Source: Methylobacterium radiodurans
GTDB lineage: Bacteria > Pseudomonadota > Alphaproteobacteria > Rhizobiales > Beijerinckiaceae
Direction of reading: 5' to 3'
Length of the DNA stretch: 64,000 nt
NCBI RefSeq assembly: GCF_003173735.1
Contig: NZ_CP029551.1
Coordinates: 3,310,001-3,374,000 of the forward strand
This document shows positions 15,520-24,791 of the stretch, piece after piece; the stretch's first letter is position 1, and each line of letters starts with the position of its first letter. The position numbers and the translations under genes are program-made. The notes beneath the pieces are model-generated. The model had not been told where the DNA came from and ran no database searches. It was given only the letters and a program-made list of their open reading frames with translations.

Positions 15520-18500
15520 ATGGGGGCGGGGCAGGTGAGGGGGGGGCGAGCGGGCGGCCTGCGGGCCCTGCGCGCGGCCCTGCTCCTGGGGATCCTGACG
15601 GCGCTCCCGGCCGCGGCACCGGCCGCCGCCGCGCGGCTCGTTGCCCTGAAGGGCAGCGAGGCCCGGGCCGGGGAGGGCGCCGCGCCCGCCCCGTACGGCC
15701 GCATCCGCCTCACCTTCGACAAGCCGGTCTCCGTCAAGGCGCGGGCAAGCGCGGGCGTGCTGGTGCTCAGCTTCTCCGAGCGGGCGCCGGGCGGCGCAGA
15801 GCGGCTCGCCCAGGAGATGCCCGCCTACATCTCGGTGGCCCGGCGCGACCCCGACGGGACCGGCCTGCGTCTCGCCCTGCAGCGCCCCGTCCGCGTCAGC
15901 GTGCAGGAGGCGGCCGAGCAGGTCTTTGTCGACCTCCTGCCCGAGAACTGGACCGGCCTCGTGCCGCCGCTGCCGGCCGAGGTGGTGGCGGAGCTGGCGC
16001 GGCGGGCCGAGGCCGCCGAGGCGGCCCTGCGGGTGCGCAACCCGTCGCCGGTGCGCCGGCCGCTCGCCCTCGAGATCGCCCATCTGCCGACGCTGACCCG
16101 CCTCTCCCTGCGCCTGCCGCCCGGCGTGCACAGCGAGAGCCTGCGGGAGGGCGGCGCCACCCGTCTCAGGATCGCGGGCGCCTGGACCATCGACGTGCGC
16201 GAGGCGCGCGGCCGGACGGCCCCGGCGCTCGCCGGCCTCTCGGCCGAGACGGACCCCGACTCCGCTAGCCTGCTGCTCACCCCGGCCGAGGGCTACGCGC
16301 TGAGCGTCGAGCGCGACGAGGACGCGGTCTCGGTCGATCTCGTGAAGGCCGGGGAGAGGCCGGCCGTCCCGGCTGTCGCGTCGGCGCCGGGTACTCAGGC
16401 GGTTGCCCAGGCGGGCGACCAAGCGCCGGAGGCGCCGCGCCGCGCCGAGTCTCAGCGGCCCGCCGCGTCGCGCGAGGCGGCACCTCGGGAATCGGTGCGG
16501 GAGGTGGCCCGCCCCGTGCAGCCGGAGGCCGAGCCGCCGCTCGGCAAGCCCGGTGCAGGCCTCGTCTTCGGCTTCCGCACCCTTCCGCCCGTCGCGATGT
16601 TCGAGCGGCTCGGCGTAGCGACGCTCGCCTTCGAGACCGACGAGACCCTACGCCCGCCCGAGACTGGTGCGGGCGGGCTCCAGCCGCTGGGCGAGCCGCG
16701 CCGGGTCGGCAAGCTCACCGTCCTGCGCTTCGCAGTGCCGCCGGGCCGCCTCGTGGACCTGCTGCCGGTGGCGGTCGGCGAGGGCGCCGGCTGGGAACTC
16801 GCCGCGGGCGAGACGCTCACCCCCAGCGCCGTGCTGACCCCGCGGCGGCTGAGCGACGCGGCCGGGCGATTCGGCCTCGCGGTCGATCTGCCGAGACCGA
16901 GCGCGGCCACCTGGCTCGACCTCGACGGCGAGCGGATCGCCGTGGTCACCACGCAGGCGCGGCGCCCGGCCGGCATGCCCAAGCGCCAGCGCTTCGTCGA
17001 TTTCGAGCTGCTGCCGAGCCGGTTCGGCCTCGCGGTGCTGGCCTACGCCGACGACCTCGCGGTGCGCCCGGACCTCGACGGGGTCGCGGTCGGGCGCGAG
17101 GGCGGGCTCGCCGTGTCGAGCGTGGCGCGCCGCCCCGAGGCGGCGCTCGCCGAGGCCGGCGCCCCGGCCATCGACCCGGAGATCTGGGCGCGCGGCAAGT
17201 CCGGCAACCTGCGCACGATCCTGCGCCAGCAATTCGCCGCCGCGACTGCGGCACCGCCCGGCGAGCGCGGCCCCCTGCGGGTCACTCACGCCCGCACGCT
17301 CATCGCGGCGGGGCTCGATCTGGAGGGCCTGACCGCCCTCGACGTCGCCGCGGCGGACGATCCTCTGGTGGCAGCGCAGCGCGAGACGACCATCTGGCGC
17401 GGGCTCGCCCTCCTGCGCGCCGGCCGCCTCACCGAGGCCCGCGCCGTGCTCGGCGGCGAGGTGCTCGACCGCGACGCGGAGGTGGTGCTGTGGCGCTCCG
17501 TGGCGGAGGCGGGCCAGGGCGCGTGGCGCTCGGCCGAGACCGGCTTCGGCCGCACCCTGGGCCTCGCCGGGCGCCTGCCCGAGGATCTGCGCGACCTCGT
17601 GCTCGCGGCGGCGGCCGAATCCGCGATCGAGAACGGCGACATCGACGCCGCGGTGGCCCGGATGGAGGCCGCGCCCAAGCGCGACCCGCTGGCGCGAGAC
17701 CGCCTCGCCCTGGTGAAGGGCCGCGTGGAGGAACTGACCGGACAGACGGTGGCCGCCCTCGACCGCTACGAGCGGCTGGAAGTCGCGGCCGCGCCGCCCG
17801 TCGCCGCCGCCGCGACCCTGCGCCGGACCCTGCTGGCTCTGGCCACGTCCAAGATGTCCTCCGGCGAGGCGCTCGCCCGGCTGGAGCGCCTCGCCGTGAC
17901 GTGGCGCGGCGGCCCGACCGAGGAGGCGATCATCGCCGGCCTCGCCCGAAGCTACGCGGTGGCCGGGCGCTTCCGCGAGGCCTTCGCGACGACGCGGCGC
18001 GCGGCGGCCGCCTTCCCGGCCTCCGAGACCGCGCGGGTTCTGAACGCCGAGGCCCAGGGCCTCTTCGACGGGCTCTATCTCGGCGGGCGCGGCGACGCGC
18101 TGCCGGGCATCGAGGCGGTGGCGCTCTACTTCGACTTCAAGGAGTTCGCGCCGATCGGCCGGCGCGGCGACGAGGTGGTGCGCCGCCTCGCCGACCGGCT
18201 GGTCGGGCTGGACCTGCTCGACTCCGCGGGCGACCTGCTTCAGCACCAGATCGACCACCGGCTCACCGGCCAGGCCCGCGCGGCGGTCGCGGCCCGCCTC
18301 GCCACGGTGCGTCTGATGGACGGCAAGCCGCTCCAGGCGCTCGAGGCGATCGACGCGACCCACCTGCCGGAACTGCCGACGGATCTGGCCCGCGCCCGCG
18401 CCCTGGTGCGCGCCCGCGCCCTGTCGGACCTGAGCCGCACGGATCTCGCCCTGGAGACGATCGAGGACGAGAGCGGGCCGGACGTGTCGCGCCTCAGGGC

Positions 18501-18948
18501 CGACATCCTCTGGGCTGCCCGACGCTGGCGGGGGGCGGGCGAGGCGCACGAGGCGCTCCTCGGCGAGGTCTGGCGCGGCAAGAAGACCCTCGACGAGGCG
18601 GCGCGCGCCGATGTGATCCGCGCCGGCATCGCCTACGACCTCGCGGACGAGCGCCTGGGGCTGGAGCGGCTGAAGGCCAAGTTCTCAGGACTGATGGCCG
18701 AGAGCGCGGACGCGCGCAGCTTCGCGCTGATCACCGGCGCCGACCCGACACGACAGCCCGGCTTCCGCGAGATCGCACAGCGCGCCTCGAAGGCCGAGAC
18801 GCTCGGGGCGTTCCTGGCCGAGTACCGCAAGCGCTATCCCGAGACCGCAGCGCCCGAGCGCGGCAAATCCCCCGGCGCACCGGCCGGCGGCCGGGGGGAG
18901 GGCGCGCAGAGCCAGGCGGAGACGCCGCCGACGCCGCCGCCCGGGTAG
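15520..18948 (+). CDS. Large exported protein with AMIN-like N-terminus and TPR-like repeats
   Basis: An 1142-residue protein. Residues 1-38 are a signal peptide (LLLGILTALPAAAPAAAA). Residues 55-150 have the strand pattern of an AMIN-like envelope-targeting domain (YGRIRLTFDKPVSVKA, VLVLSFSERAPGG). Residues 270-350 are a low-complexity Pro/Ala/Glu linker. From about 560 to 1080 the sequence is almost wholly helical with TPR-like pairs (for example ALLRAGRLTEARAVLGG and GLARSYAVAGRFREAFA). The tail is Gly/Gln/Pro-rich. TPR repeats mediate protein contacts, so a periplasmic scaffold is plausible, but no close homologue or function is recognised. The ATG at 15520 fits the signal peptide. Confidence 0.8.
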   Translation: MGAGQVRGGRAGGLRALRAALLLGILTALPAAAPAAAARLVALKGSEARAGEGAAPAPYGRIRLTFDKPVSVKARASAGVLVLSFSERAPGGAERLAQEMPAYISVARRDPDGTGLRLALQRPVRVSVQEAAEQVFVDLLPENWTGLVPPLPAEVVAELARRAEAAEAALRVRNPSPVRRPLALEIAHLPTLTRLSLRLPPGVHSESLREGGATRLRIAGAWTIDVREARGRTAPALAGLSAETDPDSASLLLTPAEGYALSVERDEDAVSVDLVKAGERPAVPAVASAPGTQAVAQAGDQAPEAPRRAESQRPAASREAAPRESVREVARPVQPEAEPPLGKPGAGLVFGFRTLPPVAMFERLGVATLAFETDETLRPPETGAGGLQPLGEPRRVGKLTVLRFAVPPGRLVDLLPVAVGEGAGWELAAGETLTPSAVLTPRRLSDAAGRFGLAVDLPRPSAATWLDLDGERIAVVTTQARRPAGMPKRQRFVDFELLPSRFGLAVLAYADDLAVRPDLDGVAVGREGGLAVSSVARRPEAALAEAGAPAIDPEIWARGKSGNLRTILRQQFAAATAAPPGERGPLRVTHARTLIAAGLDLEGLTALDVAAADDPLVAAQRETTIWRGLALLRAGRLTEARAVLGGEVLDRDAEVVLWRSVAEAGQGAWRSAETGFGRTLGLAGRLPEDLRDLVLAAAAESAIENGDIDAAVARMEAAPKRDPLARDRLALVKGRVEELTGQTVAALDRYERLEVAAAPPVAAAATLRRTLLALATSKMSSGEALARLERLAVTWRGGPTEEAIIAGLARSYAVAGRFREAFATTRRAAAAFPASETARVLNAEAQGLFDGLYLGGRGDALPGIEAVALYFDFKEFAPIGRRGDEVVRRLADRLVGLDLLDSAGDLLQHQIDHRLTGQARAAVAARLATVRLMDGKPLQALEAIDATHLPELPTDLARARALVRARALSDLSRTDLALETIEDESGPDVSRLRADILWAARRWRGAGEAHEALLGEVWRGKKTLDEAARADVIRAGIAYDLADERLGLERLKAKFSGLMAESADARSFALITGADPTRQPGFREIAQRASKAETLGAFLAEYRKRYPETAAPERGKSPGAPAGGRGEGAQSQAETPPTPPPG

Positions 18949-18953
18949 AACCG

Positions 18954-19151
18954 CTACGAGCCGAACTGCGAGCCGAGCTGCTCCAGGTACTCGGCGAGGT
19001 CGAGCCCGCCGACACGCTTGCCGTAATCGAAGCGCTGTCCCTGGCGGATGTCGATGCTGGCGCTGCGGGTCGTCAGCGTGAACGGGCGCACGCAGACCCA
19101 GGCGCCGTCGCGGCGATGCTCGAAGTATCCGAGGATGTCGTGCTTGGCCAT
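18954..19151 (-). CDS. Small hypothetical protein (65 aa)
   Basis: A 65-residue soluble protein starting MAKHDILGYFEHR, with a conserved-looking core RPFTLTTRSASIDIRQGQRF and an acidic helical end (LDLAEYLEQLGSQ). The ATG at 19151 is chosen over upstream codons, which encode basic shadow-like sequence; GGTGGG lies 5-10 nt upstream. Function unknown. It converges on the large TPR-like gene, 5 nt apart. Confidence 0.6.
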   Translation of the reverse strand: MAKHDILGYFEHRRDGAWVCVRPFTLTTRSASIDIRQGQRFDYGKRVGGLDLAEYLEQLGSQFGS

Positions 19152-19299
19152 TGGACCCACCGGGAGCTGAGATCGGCAGGTTAACGGCCAGAATGGCCCG
19201 CGGTTCGACTGCTCATCCGAAATCGTCGGCGCCCTCGATACGGTCAAGCTGGATCGGGGGCGCGGTGTGGTGCGGATCGCGCTCAACCGAGCAGCGGAG

Positions 19300-20655
19300 T
19301 CAGGCGCCCGCCAGGGTGTCGGCCAGCAGCTTCAGGTTCAGCACCACGATGAGCCCGGCGATGGCCCAGGACAGCCATTTCAGCCAGCCCGGCACCACCA
19401 GCGCGCCCATCTTGGCCCGGTCCGAGACGAAGCTGACGAGCGGGATCACCGCGAAGGGCAGCTGCATCGACAGCACCACCTGGCTGAGCACCAGGAGCTT
19501 GGCCGTGCCGGCATCGCCGTAGAGCACCGCCACGACCACCACCGGCACGATGGCGATGCCGCGGGTGATCAGGCGCCGCGCCCAGTTCGGCAGGCGCAAC
19601 CGGAGGAAGCCCTCCATCACGATCTGGCCGGCGAGCGTCGCGGTCACGGTCGAGTTGAGGCCCGAGGCCAGCAGCGCCACCGCGAACAGCGTCGAGGCGA
19701 GGCCGACGCCGAGCAGCGGCGAGAGCAGCTCGTAGGCCTGCTCGATCTCCTCCACGTCGGTGCGCCCGCTCGCGTGGAACACGGAGGCCGCCAGGATCAG
19801 GATCGCGGCGTTGACGAAGAGCGCGAGCGTCAGGGCGATGGTCGAATCCGCCACCGCGAAGCGCAGGGCCTCGCGCTTTCCCGCGAGATCGCGCGGGTAG
19901 GCTCGGGTCTGCACGATCGAGGAGTGCAGGTAGAGGTTGTGGGGCATCACGGTGGCGCCGATGATGCCGATGGCGATGTAGAGGGCGGCCGGGTTCGTGA
20001 CGATCTCGCGCGAGGGCACGAAGCCGCCGAGCACCGCCGCGACCGGTGGGGCGGCCAGCGCGATCTGCACCGCGAAGCAGACGAAGATGACGGTGAGCAG
20101 CCCGATCACGAAGGCCTCGAGCGCCCGGAAGCCGCGCCGGAGCAGCAGCAGCACCACCAGCACATCGAGGGCGGTGATCACGGCGCCGAGCCAGAGCGGC
20201 AGGCCGAAGAGCAGCTTCAGGGCGATCGCCGTACCGATCACCTCGGCGAGGTCGCAGGCGATGATCGCCGCCTCGCAGGCGAGCCAGAGCGCGAAGCCGA
20301 CGGGCCGCGGATAGGCGTCGCGGCAGGCCTGGGCGAGGTCGCGGCCCGTGGCGATGCCGAGCCGGGCGCTGAGCGCCTGCAGCACGACCGCCATCAGGTT
20401 CGAGATCAGGATGACGGCGAGCAGGGTGTAGCCGAACTGGGCGCCGCCCGCGATGTCGGTCGCCCAGTTGCCCGGGTCCATGTAGCCGACCGCCACCATG
20501 TAGCCCGGCCCCAGGAAGCCGAGGAGCCGCCGCGGCCAGGAGCCGCCCGCGCGCACCGCCACGCTGGCGTTGAGGGCGCCGAGGCTCGGCTCGTCCGCGG
20601 GCCTCGCGGAGCGCCAGCTCGGATCCGGGGCGATGGGCTGCGGGCTGACGTTCAC
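19300..20655 (-). CDS. mntH: Nramp-family manganese/divalent metal transporter
   Basis: Proton-coupled importer of Mn2+ (and Fe2+) in the inner membrane. The 451 residues give about eleven membrane helices. The metal-binding motifs are intact: DPGNWATD in helix 1 (near residue 61) and [10 protein letters not shown] in helix 6 (near residue 248). The ATG at 20655 is the only good start. It is divergent from an mntR-like gene, and an MntR-type operator lies about 42 nt upstream of its start, so repression by manganese is likely. Confidence 0.95.
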   Translation of the reverse strand: MNVSPQPIAPDPSWRSARPADEPSLGALNASVAVRAGGSWPRRLLGFLGPGYMVAVGYMDPGNWATDIAGGAQFGYTLLAVILISNLMAVVLQALSARLGIATGRDLAQACRDAYPRPVGFALWLACEAAIIACDLAEVIGTAIALKLLFGLPLWLGAVITALDVLVVLLLLRRGFRALEAFVIGLLTVIFVCFAVQIALAAPPVAAVLGGFVPSREIVTNPAALYIAIGIIGATVMPHNLYLHSSIVQTRAYPRDLAGKREALRFAVADSTIALTLALFVNAAILILAASVFHASGRTDVEEIEQAYELLSPLLGVGLASTLFAVALLASGLNSTVTATLAGQIVMEGFLRLRLPNWARRLITRGIAIVPVVVVAVLYGDAGTAKLLVLSQVVLSMQLPFAVIPLVSFVSDRAKMGALVVPGWLKWLSWAIAGLIVVLNLKLLADTLAGA

Positions 20656-20696
20656 GACGATCCTCGTGGGAGACCGGACCGGCCCCTGCGGAGCAA

Positions 20697-20712
20697 TATA
20701 GCTCGTGCTATA
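20697..20712. promoter_or_regulatory. Predicted MntR operator
   Basis: A perfect inverted repeat TATAGC-TCGT-GCTATA, flanked by AA and AC. The core ATAGC-N4-GCTAT equals the core of the Escherichia coli MntR box. It lies between mntH and mntR, so one protein could control both genes. Confidence 0.7.
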
Positions 20713-20849
20713 ACCGTTGTGAACAGCTAAGCCGCGCGTCCGGTGCCGCGTTCGGGCGAAGGGTCCGATTAAGGTGCGGGGGCTCCCGGTGCGTGGCCTC
20801 CTGGGCTATGAGGGCCGCCAGTCCTCCGCCAGACGAGGTGTTCCGACCG

Positions 20850-21305
20850 ATGCAGGCCCGCCGCACGACCGCCCCCGCGGGAGACCCGCTCGTCGATCCG
20901 GAGGTCCATGTCGCGAGCTTTCGGCAGGCCCGCGAGGCCCGGCGCTCGGAACTCGCCGAGGACTATGTCGAGCTGATCGCCGACCTGATCGGCGACGGCG
21001 GCGAGGCGCGGCAGGTCGACATCGCGGCCCGGCTGGGCGTCGCGCAGCCGACGGTCGCCAAGATGCTCAAGCGCCTCTCCGAGGACGGCCTGGTGCAGCA
21101 GCGGCCCTACCGCGGCGTGTTCCTGACGGAGGCCGGGCGGATCCTGGCCGACCAGGCGCGGGAGCGCCACCAAGTGGTCGAGCGCTTCCTCTGCGCGCTG
21201 GGCGTCAGCCCCGAGACGGCGCGGCGCGACGCCGAGGGCATCGAGCACCATGTCAGCGGCGAGACGCTGGCGGCGTTCCGGCGCTTCGCGGATGGCGGGG
21301 GGTAG
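20850..21305 (+). CDS. mntR: Manganese-responsive DtxR-family regulator
   Basis: A 151-residue DtxR/MntR regulator. The N-terminal winged helix covers about residues 35-90 ([23 protein letters not shown] is the helix-turn-helix), followed by a metal-binding and dimerisation region with [13 protein letters not shown] and AEGIEHHVS. The closely placed Glu, Glu and His of that last segment match manganese ligands in MntR. The short C-terminus lacks the SH3-like domain of iron-type DtxR. The ATG at 20850 has GAGGTG 10-15 nt upstream; a GTG at 20793 is possible. Divergent to mntH. Confidence 0.88.
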   Translation: MQARRTTAPAGDPLVDPEVHVASFRQAREARRSELAEDYVELIADLIGDGGEARQVDIAARLGVAQPTVAKMLKRLSEDGLVQQRPYRGVFLTEAGRILADQARERHQVVERFLCALGVSPETARRDAEGIEHHVSGETLAAFRRFADGGG

Positions 21306-21354
21306 GATCGTTCGCGACGCCTCTCCCTCCCCCAGAGGTGGGAGGGAGAGCCCC

Positions 21355-22260
21355 CTAGACCGCCAGCGCGAGGGCGGCCCCGGCCTCCTCCCCCTCCGGG
21401 ATCACGTCCACCTCGACGCGCAGCCGCTGCCGCCCCGAGGCGGTGACGATGCCGTCGATCGGGGCGACGTCGCCGTAGTCGCGCCCGCGCGCCACCACGA
21501 TGTGGTCGTTGCCCACGGCGCAGTCGTTCGTCGGGTCGAGGCCCAGCCAGCGCTCACCGCACCAGACCGCGACCCAGGCGTGGCTCGCATCCGCTCCCTG
21601 GAGCCGCGGGCGGCCCGGGGGCGGTGTGGTGCGCAGGTACCCGCTGACATAGGCAGCCGGCAGGCCCAGGCCGCGCAACCCCGCGATCATCACGTGGGCG
21701 AAGTCCTGGCAGACGCCGGCGCGGAGCCGGAACGCCTCGGCCAGCGGCGTGTCGACGGCGGTGGCGCCCGAATCGAAGCGGAAATCGGCCCGGATCCGGC
21801 GCATCAGGTCGTGGGCGGCCCCGTAGGCGCTGCGGCCCGGACGGAAGCTCGGCCGCGCGTAGTCCGTCACCGCCGGCACCAGGGGCACGCGGGCGCTCGG
21901 GAACAGGAAGTGCACGGGCGCCTGACCCGAGAGGTCGCGGCTCGCCAGCACGGCGTCGCGCACCGCGTCCCAGGCCGGACCGGCTTCCGGCTCAGGCGGC
22001 GAGGGGCGATCGACCGCGACCCGGGAATTGGCCTCGACCGCGAACTCGGCGTGGGGCGTGTCGAGGCGGATGCCCAGCGCCTCGATGCCGAAATAGTCGC
22101 GCCGGGTGACGGCGCTGGCCGGGCTCGGCTCGATCGTCACCGCGCTCGCCAGCACGGTCTGGCCCTCGCCGTCCTGCGGCTTCAGCCGCAGGGAGCAGCG
22201 GGCGAAGCGCACGGGCCGGGCGTAGCGGTAGGTGGTGCGGTGGCGCAGCGTGTAGATCAC
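21355..22260 (-). CDS. Transglutaminase-like cysteine protease (operon gene 3)
   Basis: A 301-residue protein: an N-terminal transglutaminase-associated beta domain (TLRHRTTYRYARPVRFARC, typical YxYxxPV opening) and a catalytic transglutaminase-like domain. The triad is complete: Cys184 in RAGVCQDFAHV, His227 in ASHAWVAVW, Asp242 in LGLDPTND. Bacterial members are thought to act as peptidases or to make and break isopeptide bonds. The GTG start at 22260 overlaps the stop of the ATP-grasp gene as GTGA, so the genes are translationally coupled. No signal peptide, so cytoplasmic. Confidence 0.88.
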   Translation of the reverse strand: MIYTLRHRTTYRYARPVRFARCSLRLKPQDGEGQTVLASAVTIEPSPASAVTRRDYFGIEALGIRLDTPHAEFAVEANSRVAVDRPSPPEPEAGPAWDAVRDAVLASRDLSGQAPVHFLFPSARVPLVPAVTDYARPSFRPGRSAYGAAHDLMRRIRADFRFDSGATAVDTPLAEAFRLRAGVCQDFAHVMIAGLRGLGLPAAYVSGYLRTTPPPGRPRLQGADASHAWVAVWCGERWLGLDPTNDCAVGNDHIVVARGRDYGDVAPIDGIVTASGRQRLRVEVDVIPEGEEAGAALALAV

Positions 22261-24791
22261 CCGAGCCCCCCGAGCTTTTCCGGACGCGCGGCCTGGGGGC
22301 CGGCCGGGAAGTAGCGGCCGGCGATCGCGTCGGCGAGCCGCTCCAGCTCGCCCTCCATGCGGGCCATGCCGACCGCGTCGAAATCGGCGGCCTCGCCGCT
22401 GCGGAACTCCGCCAGGATGCGGGCGGAGAGCCGGCAATGGGGCTCCGGCACGCCGTCGGCCGTGAGGGCGGGCAGGTCGGCGAGGTGGCGGGCGATCGCC
22501 TCCGCCTGGAAGGCCACCGAGCGCGGGTTGTAGGGATCGAGCAGGACCATGTCGCGCACGGGGTCGAGCGCCACGCCCTGCAGGTAGCGGGAGCCGTAGC
22601 TGAGCTGCGAGTCGCAGAGCGCCAGCATCACCCCGAGGCTCTCGGGCGTGGCCTCGTCGTCGGCGAGCGCGAGCGCGAAATCGCAGGTGTTGATCGCCCG
22701 CTCCATGCGCCGGCCGAGATCGAGAAAGTGCCAGCCCGCCGCCCGGCTCATGTTCTCGTGGGCGAGGCCCGACAGCGCCGCGAGGTGGCTCAGCGCACGC
22801 TCGGCCCGGCCGAGGAGCTGCGATTCGGTGAAGGCCCGGCCCGGATCGAGGGCGAGCAGGTCCACGAGGTCGGCCAGCACCCGCCAAGCCTCGCCCGAGA
22901 GGCGGTTGCGGAGCTTGGCGGCGTTGCGCCGGGCCGACTCGATATGGGCGCGGGCCGAGCCCGGCACCGCGCGCCCGGAGAGCGCCTCCTGGGCGAGGGC
23001 GGCCGTCGGCAGGTCGGGACTGCTTCCGGCGCCCCACTCGGCGATCAGGCGGCGGATGCGGGCCGCGGTCGGAGCGTGCGCGCCGCCCGCGATGTCGGTG
23101 ACGACGGCGTCGCCCACGCTCCGGAGATGGGCGAGCACGAGGCGGATCACCGCCTCGGACCGCTCGGTGTAGCGGCCGAACCAGAACAGGCCGTCGGCGG
23201 CCCGCGAGGGCAGGTGGCCGGCCAGCCGCCGCACCCGGGGCGGGCGGCCCTGGATCAGGGTCGGCGTCTCGACGGGCGTCTCGGAGAGGACCCAGACATC
23301 GGCGGCCCGGATGCCGAGGCGCATCTCGGTCGGGTCCACGTCGTCGCGCTCGGCGACGCGACAGAACCCGCCCGGCATCACCTGCCAGCCCGAGGGCGTG
23401 CGGGCGGCGAAGACCCGGAGCACGAAGGGACGCGGCACGAGGCGCAGGCCCCGATCGGTGCGCTCCCAGCCCGGCATGGTCGAGAGCGGCCCGAGCGCTT
23501 GGCCCACATAGTCGAAGGGGCGCTCGTTCAGCGCCGCCACCGCGCGCGCCCGGTCGGCGGCAAGCGTCTGGGGCCCGAGCAGCGCGTCGCGGCCGGCCCC
23601 GCGCTGGGGCGTGGCGGCCGGGCGCAGCGTCAGGGCGTCGAGGTTGTCGCGCACATGGGCCAGCCCGTCCGGGTCGCCGCACCACCAGGTTGGCGGGCCG
23701 GCGAGCCGCAGGGGCTCGCCGAGCATGCGCCGTGCGATGCCGTCGAGATAGGGTTCGAGGGCGCCCGACTCGACGAGGCCCGAGCCCGGCATGTTGGCCA
23801 TCACGAGGCTGCCGTTGCGCAGCGCCTCGAGGATGCCCGGCACGCCGAGCCGCGAGGCGGGGTTCAGCTCCAGCGGGTCGAGGTAGTCGGCGTCGATCCG
23901 GCGCCAGAGGGCATCGCAGCGCTTCAGCCCCGAGACGGTGCGGACGTGCAGCCGCCCGTCCTGCATCACGAGGTCGTCCCCCTCGACCAGCATCAAGCCG
24001 AGATAGCGGGCAAGTGCGGCCTGCTCCACGTAGGTGCTGCTGTAGGGGCCCGAGGTCAGCAGGCAGATGCGCGGGTCCGCCCGCTCGGCACCCGCCGCGA
24101 GGCCGTCGCGAAACGCCTGGAAGAAGGCCGGGAAGCGCTCGACGTGGCAGGATTCGAAGATGTCTGGGAAGGCGCGGGCCAGCACCATCCGGTTCTCCAG
24201 CGCCCAGCCGAGGCCGGAGGGCGCCTGGGTCCGGTCGGCCAGCACCCGCCAGCGCCCGTCCGGGCCCCGGCCGATGTCGGCGGCATAGAGCTTGAGATAG
24301 CGCCCGCCCGGTGGCGCGACCCCGTGGAGCGGGCGCAGGAACTCGGGCGAGCCCGCCACCACCGCGGCCGGCAGGTCGCCGCCCGCCACGAGGTCGCCGG
24401 GGCCGTAGACGTCGGCGAGGATCGCCTCCATCAGCTCGGCCCGCTGGACCAGCCCCGCGCTGAGGTCGCGCCACTCGGCGGCCCCGATCACCAGGGGCAG
24501 GGAGCCCAGCGGCCAGGCATGCTCGCGCTGGTCGCCGTAGACCCGGAACGAGATGCCCGCGTCGCGGATGTGCCGCTCCGCCGAGACGAAGCGGGCCATC
24601 ATCTCGGGCTCGCCGAGGCGCCCGAGATGGTCGAGCAGGCGCGACCAGGCCCCGCCGGACGCGGCGCGCGGGGTGCCGTCGGGGGCGAGGTACTCGTCGG
24701 GCCGGCCCGGAAGCGGCGCGTAGCCCTCCGTCCAGCGCGCGAGCGGCACGGGGCCGCCCGCCGCCTCCCTCACCTCCGCGAGCGCGGTCAT
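22257..24791 (-). CDS. Circularly permuted ATP-grasp / alpha-E fusion protein (operon gene 2)
   Basis: An 844-residue fusion. Residues 1 to about 500 are a circularly permuted ATP-grasp domain of the predicted amidoligase type, with [47 protein letters not shown] and [11 protein letters not shown] in the usual order. From about residue 527 begins an alpha-E (DUF403) helical domain with its hallmark [18 protein letters not shown]. In many bacteria the two are separate neighbouring genes; here they are one chain. ATP-grasp amidoligases activate a carboxylate and join it to an amine, so a peptide-like bond is the expected product. The ATG at 24791 overlaps the upstream stop by 4 nt. Substrate unknown. 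Confidence 0.88.
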   Translation of the reverse strand: MTALAEVREAAGGPVPLARWTEGYAPLPGRPDEYLAPDGTPRAASGGAWSRLLDHLGRLGEPEMMARFVSAERHIRDAGISFRVYGDQREHAWPLGSLPLVIGAAEWRDLSAGLVQRAELMEAILADVYGPGDLVAGGDLPAAVVAGSPEFLRPLHGVAPPGGRYLKLYAADIGRGPDGRWRVLADRTQAPSGLGWALENRMVLARAFPDIFESCHVERFPAFFQAFRDGLAAGAERADPRICLLTSGPYSSTYVEQAALARYLGLMLVEGDDLVMQDGRLHVRTVSGLKRCDALWRRIDADYLDPLELNPASRLGVPGILEALRNGSLVMANMPGSGLVESGALEPYLDGIARRMLGEPLRLAGPPTWWCGDPDGLAHVRDNLDALTLRPAATPQRGAGRDALLGPQTLAADRARAVAALNERPFDYVGQALGPLSTMPGWERTDRGLRLVPRPFVLRVFAARTPSGWQVMPGGFCRVAERDDVDPTEMRLGIRAADVWVLSETPVETPTLIQGRPPRVRRLAGHLPSRAADGLFWFGRYTERSEAVIRLVLAHLRSVGDAVVTDIAGGAHAPTAARIRRLIAEWGAGSSPDLPTAALAQEALSGRAVPGSARAHIESARRNAAKLRNRLSGEAWRVLADLVDLLALDPGRAFTESQLLGRAERALSHLAALSGLAHENMSRAAGWHFLDLGRRMERAINTCDFALALADDEATPESLGVMLALCDSQLSYGSRYLQGVALDPVRDMVLLDPYNPRSVAFQAEAIARHLADLPALTADGVPEPHCRLSARILAEFRSGEAADFDAVGMARMEGELERLADAIAGRYFPAGPQAARPEKLGGLG

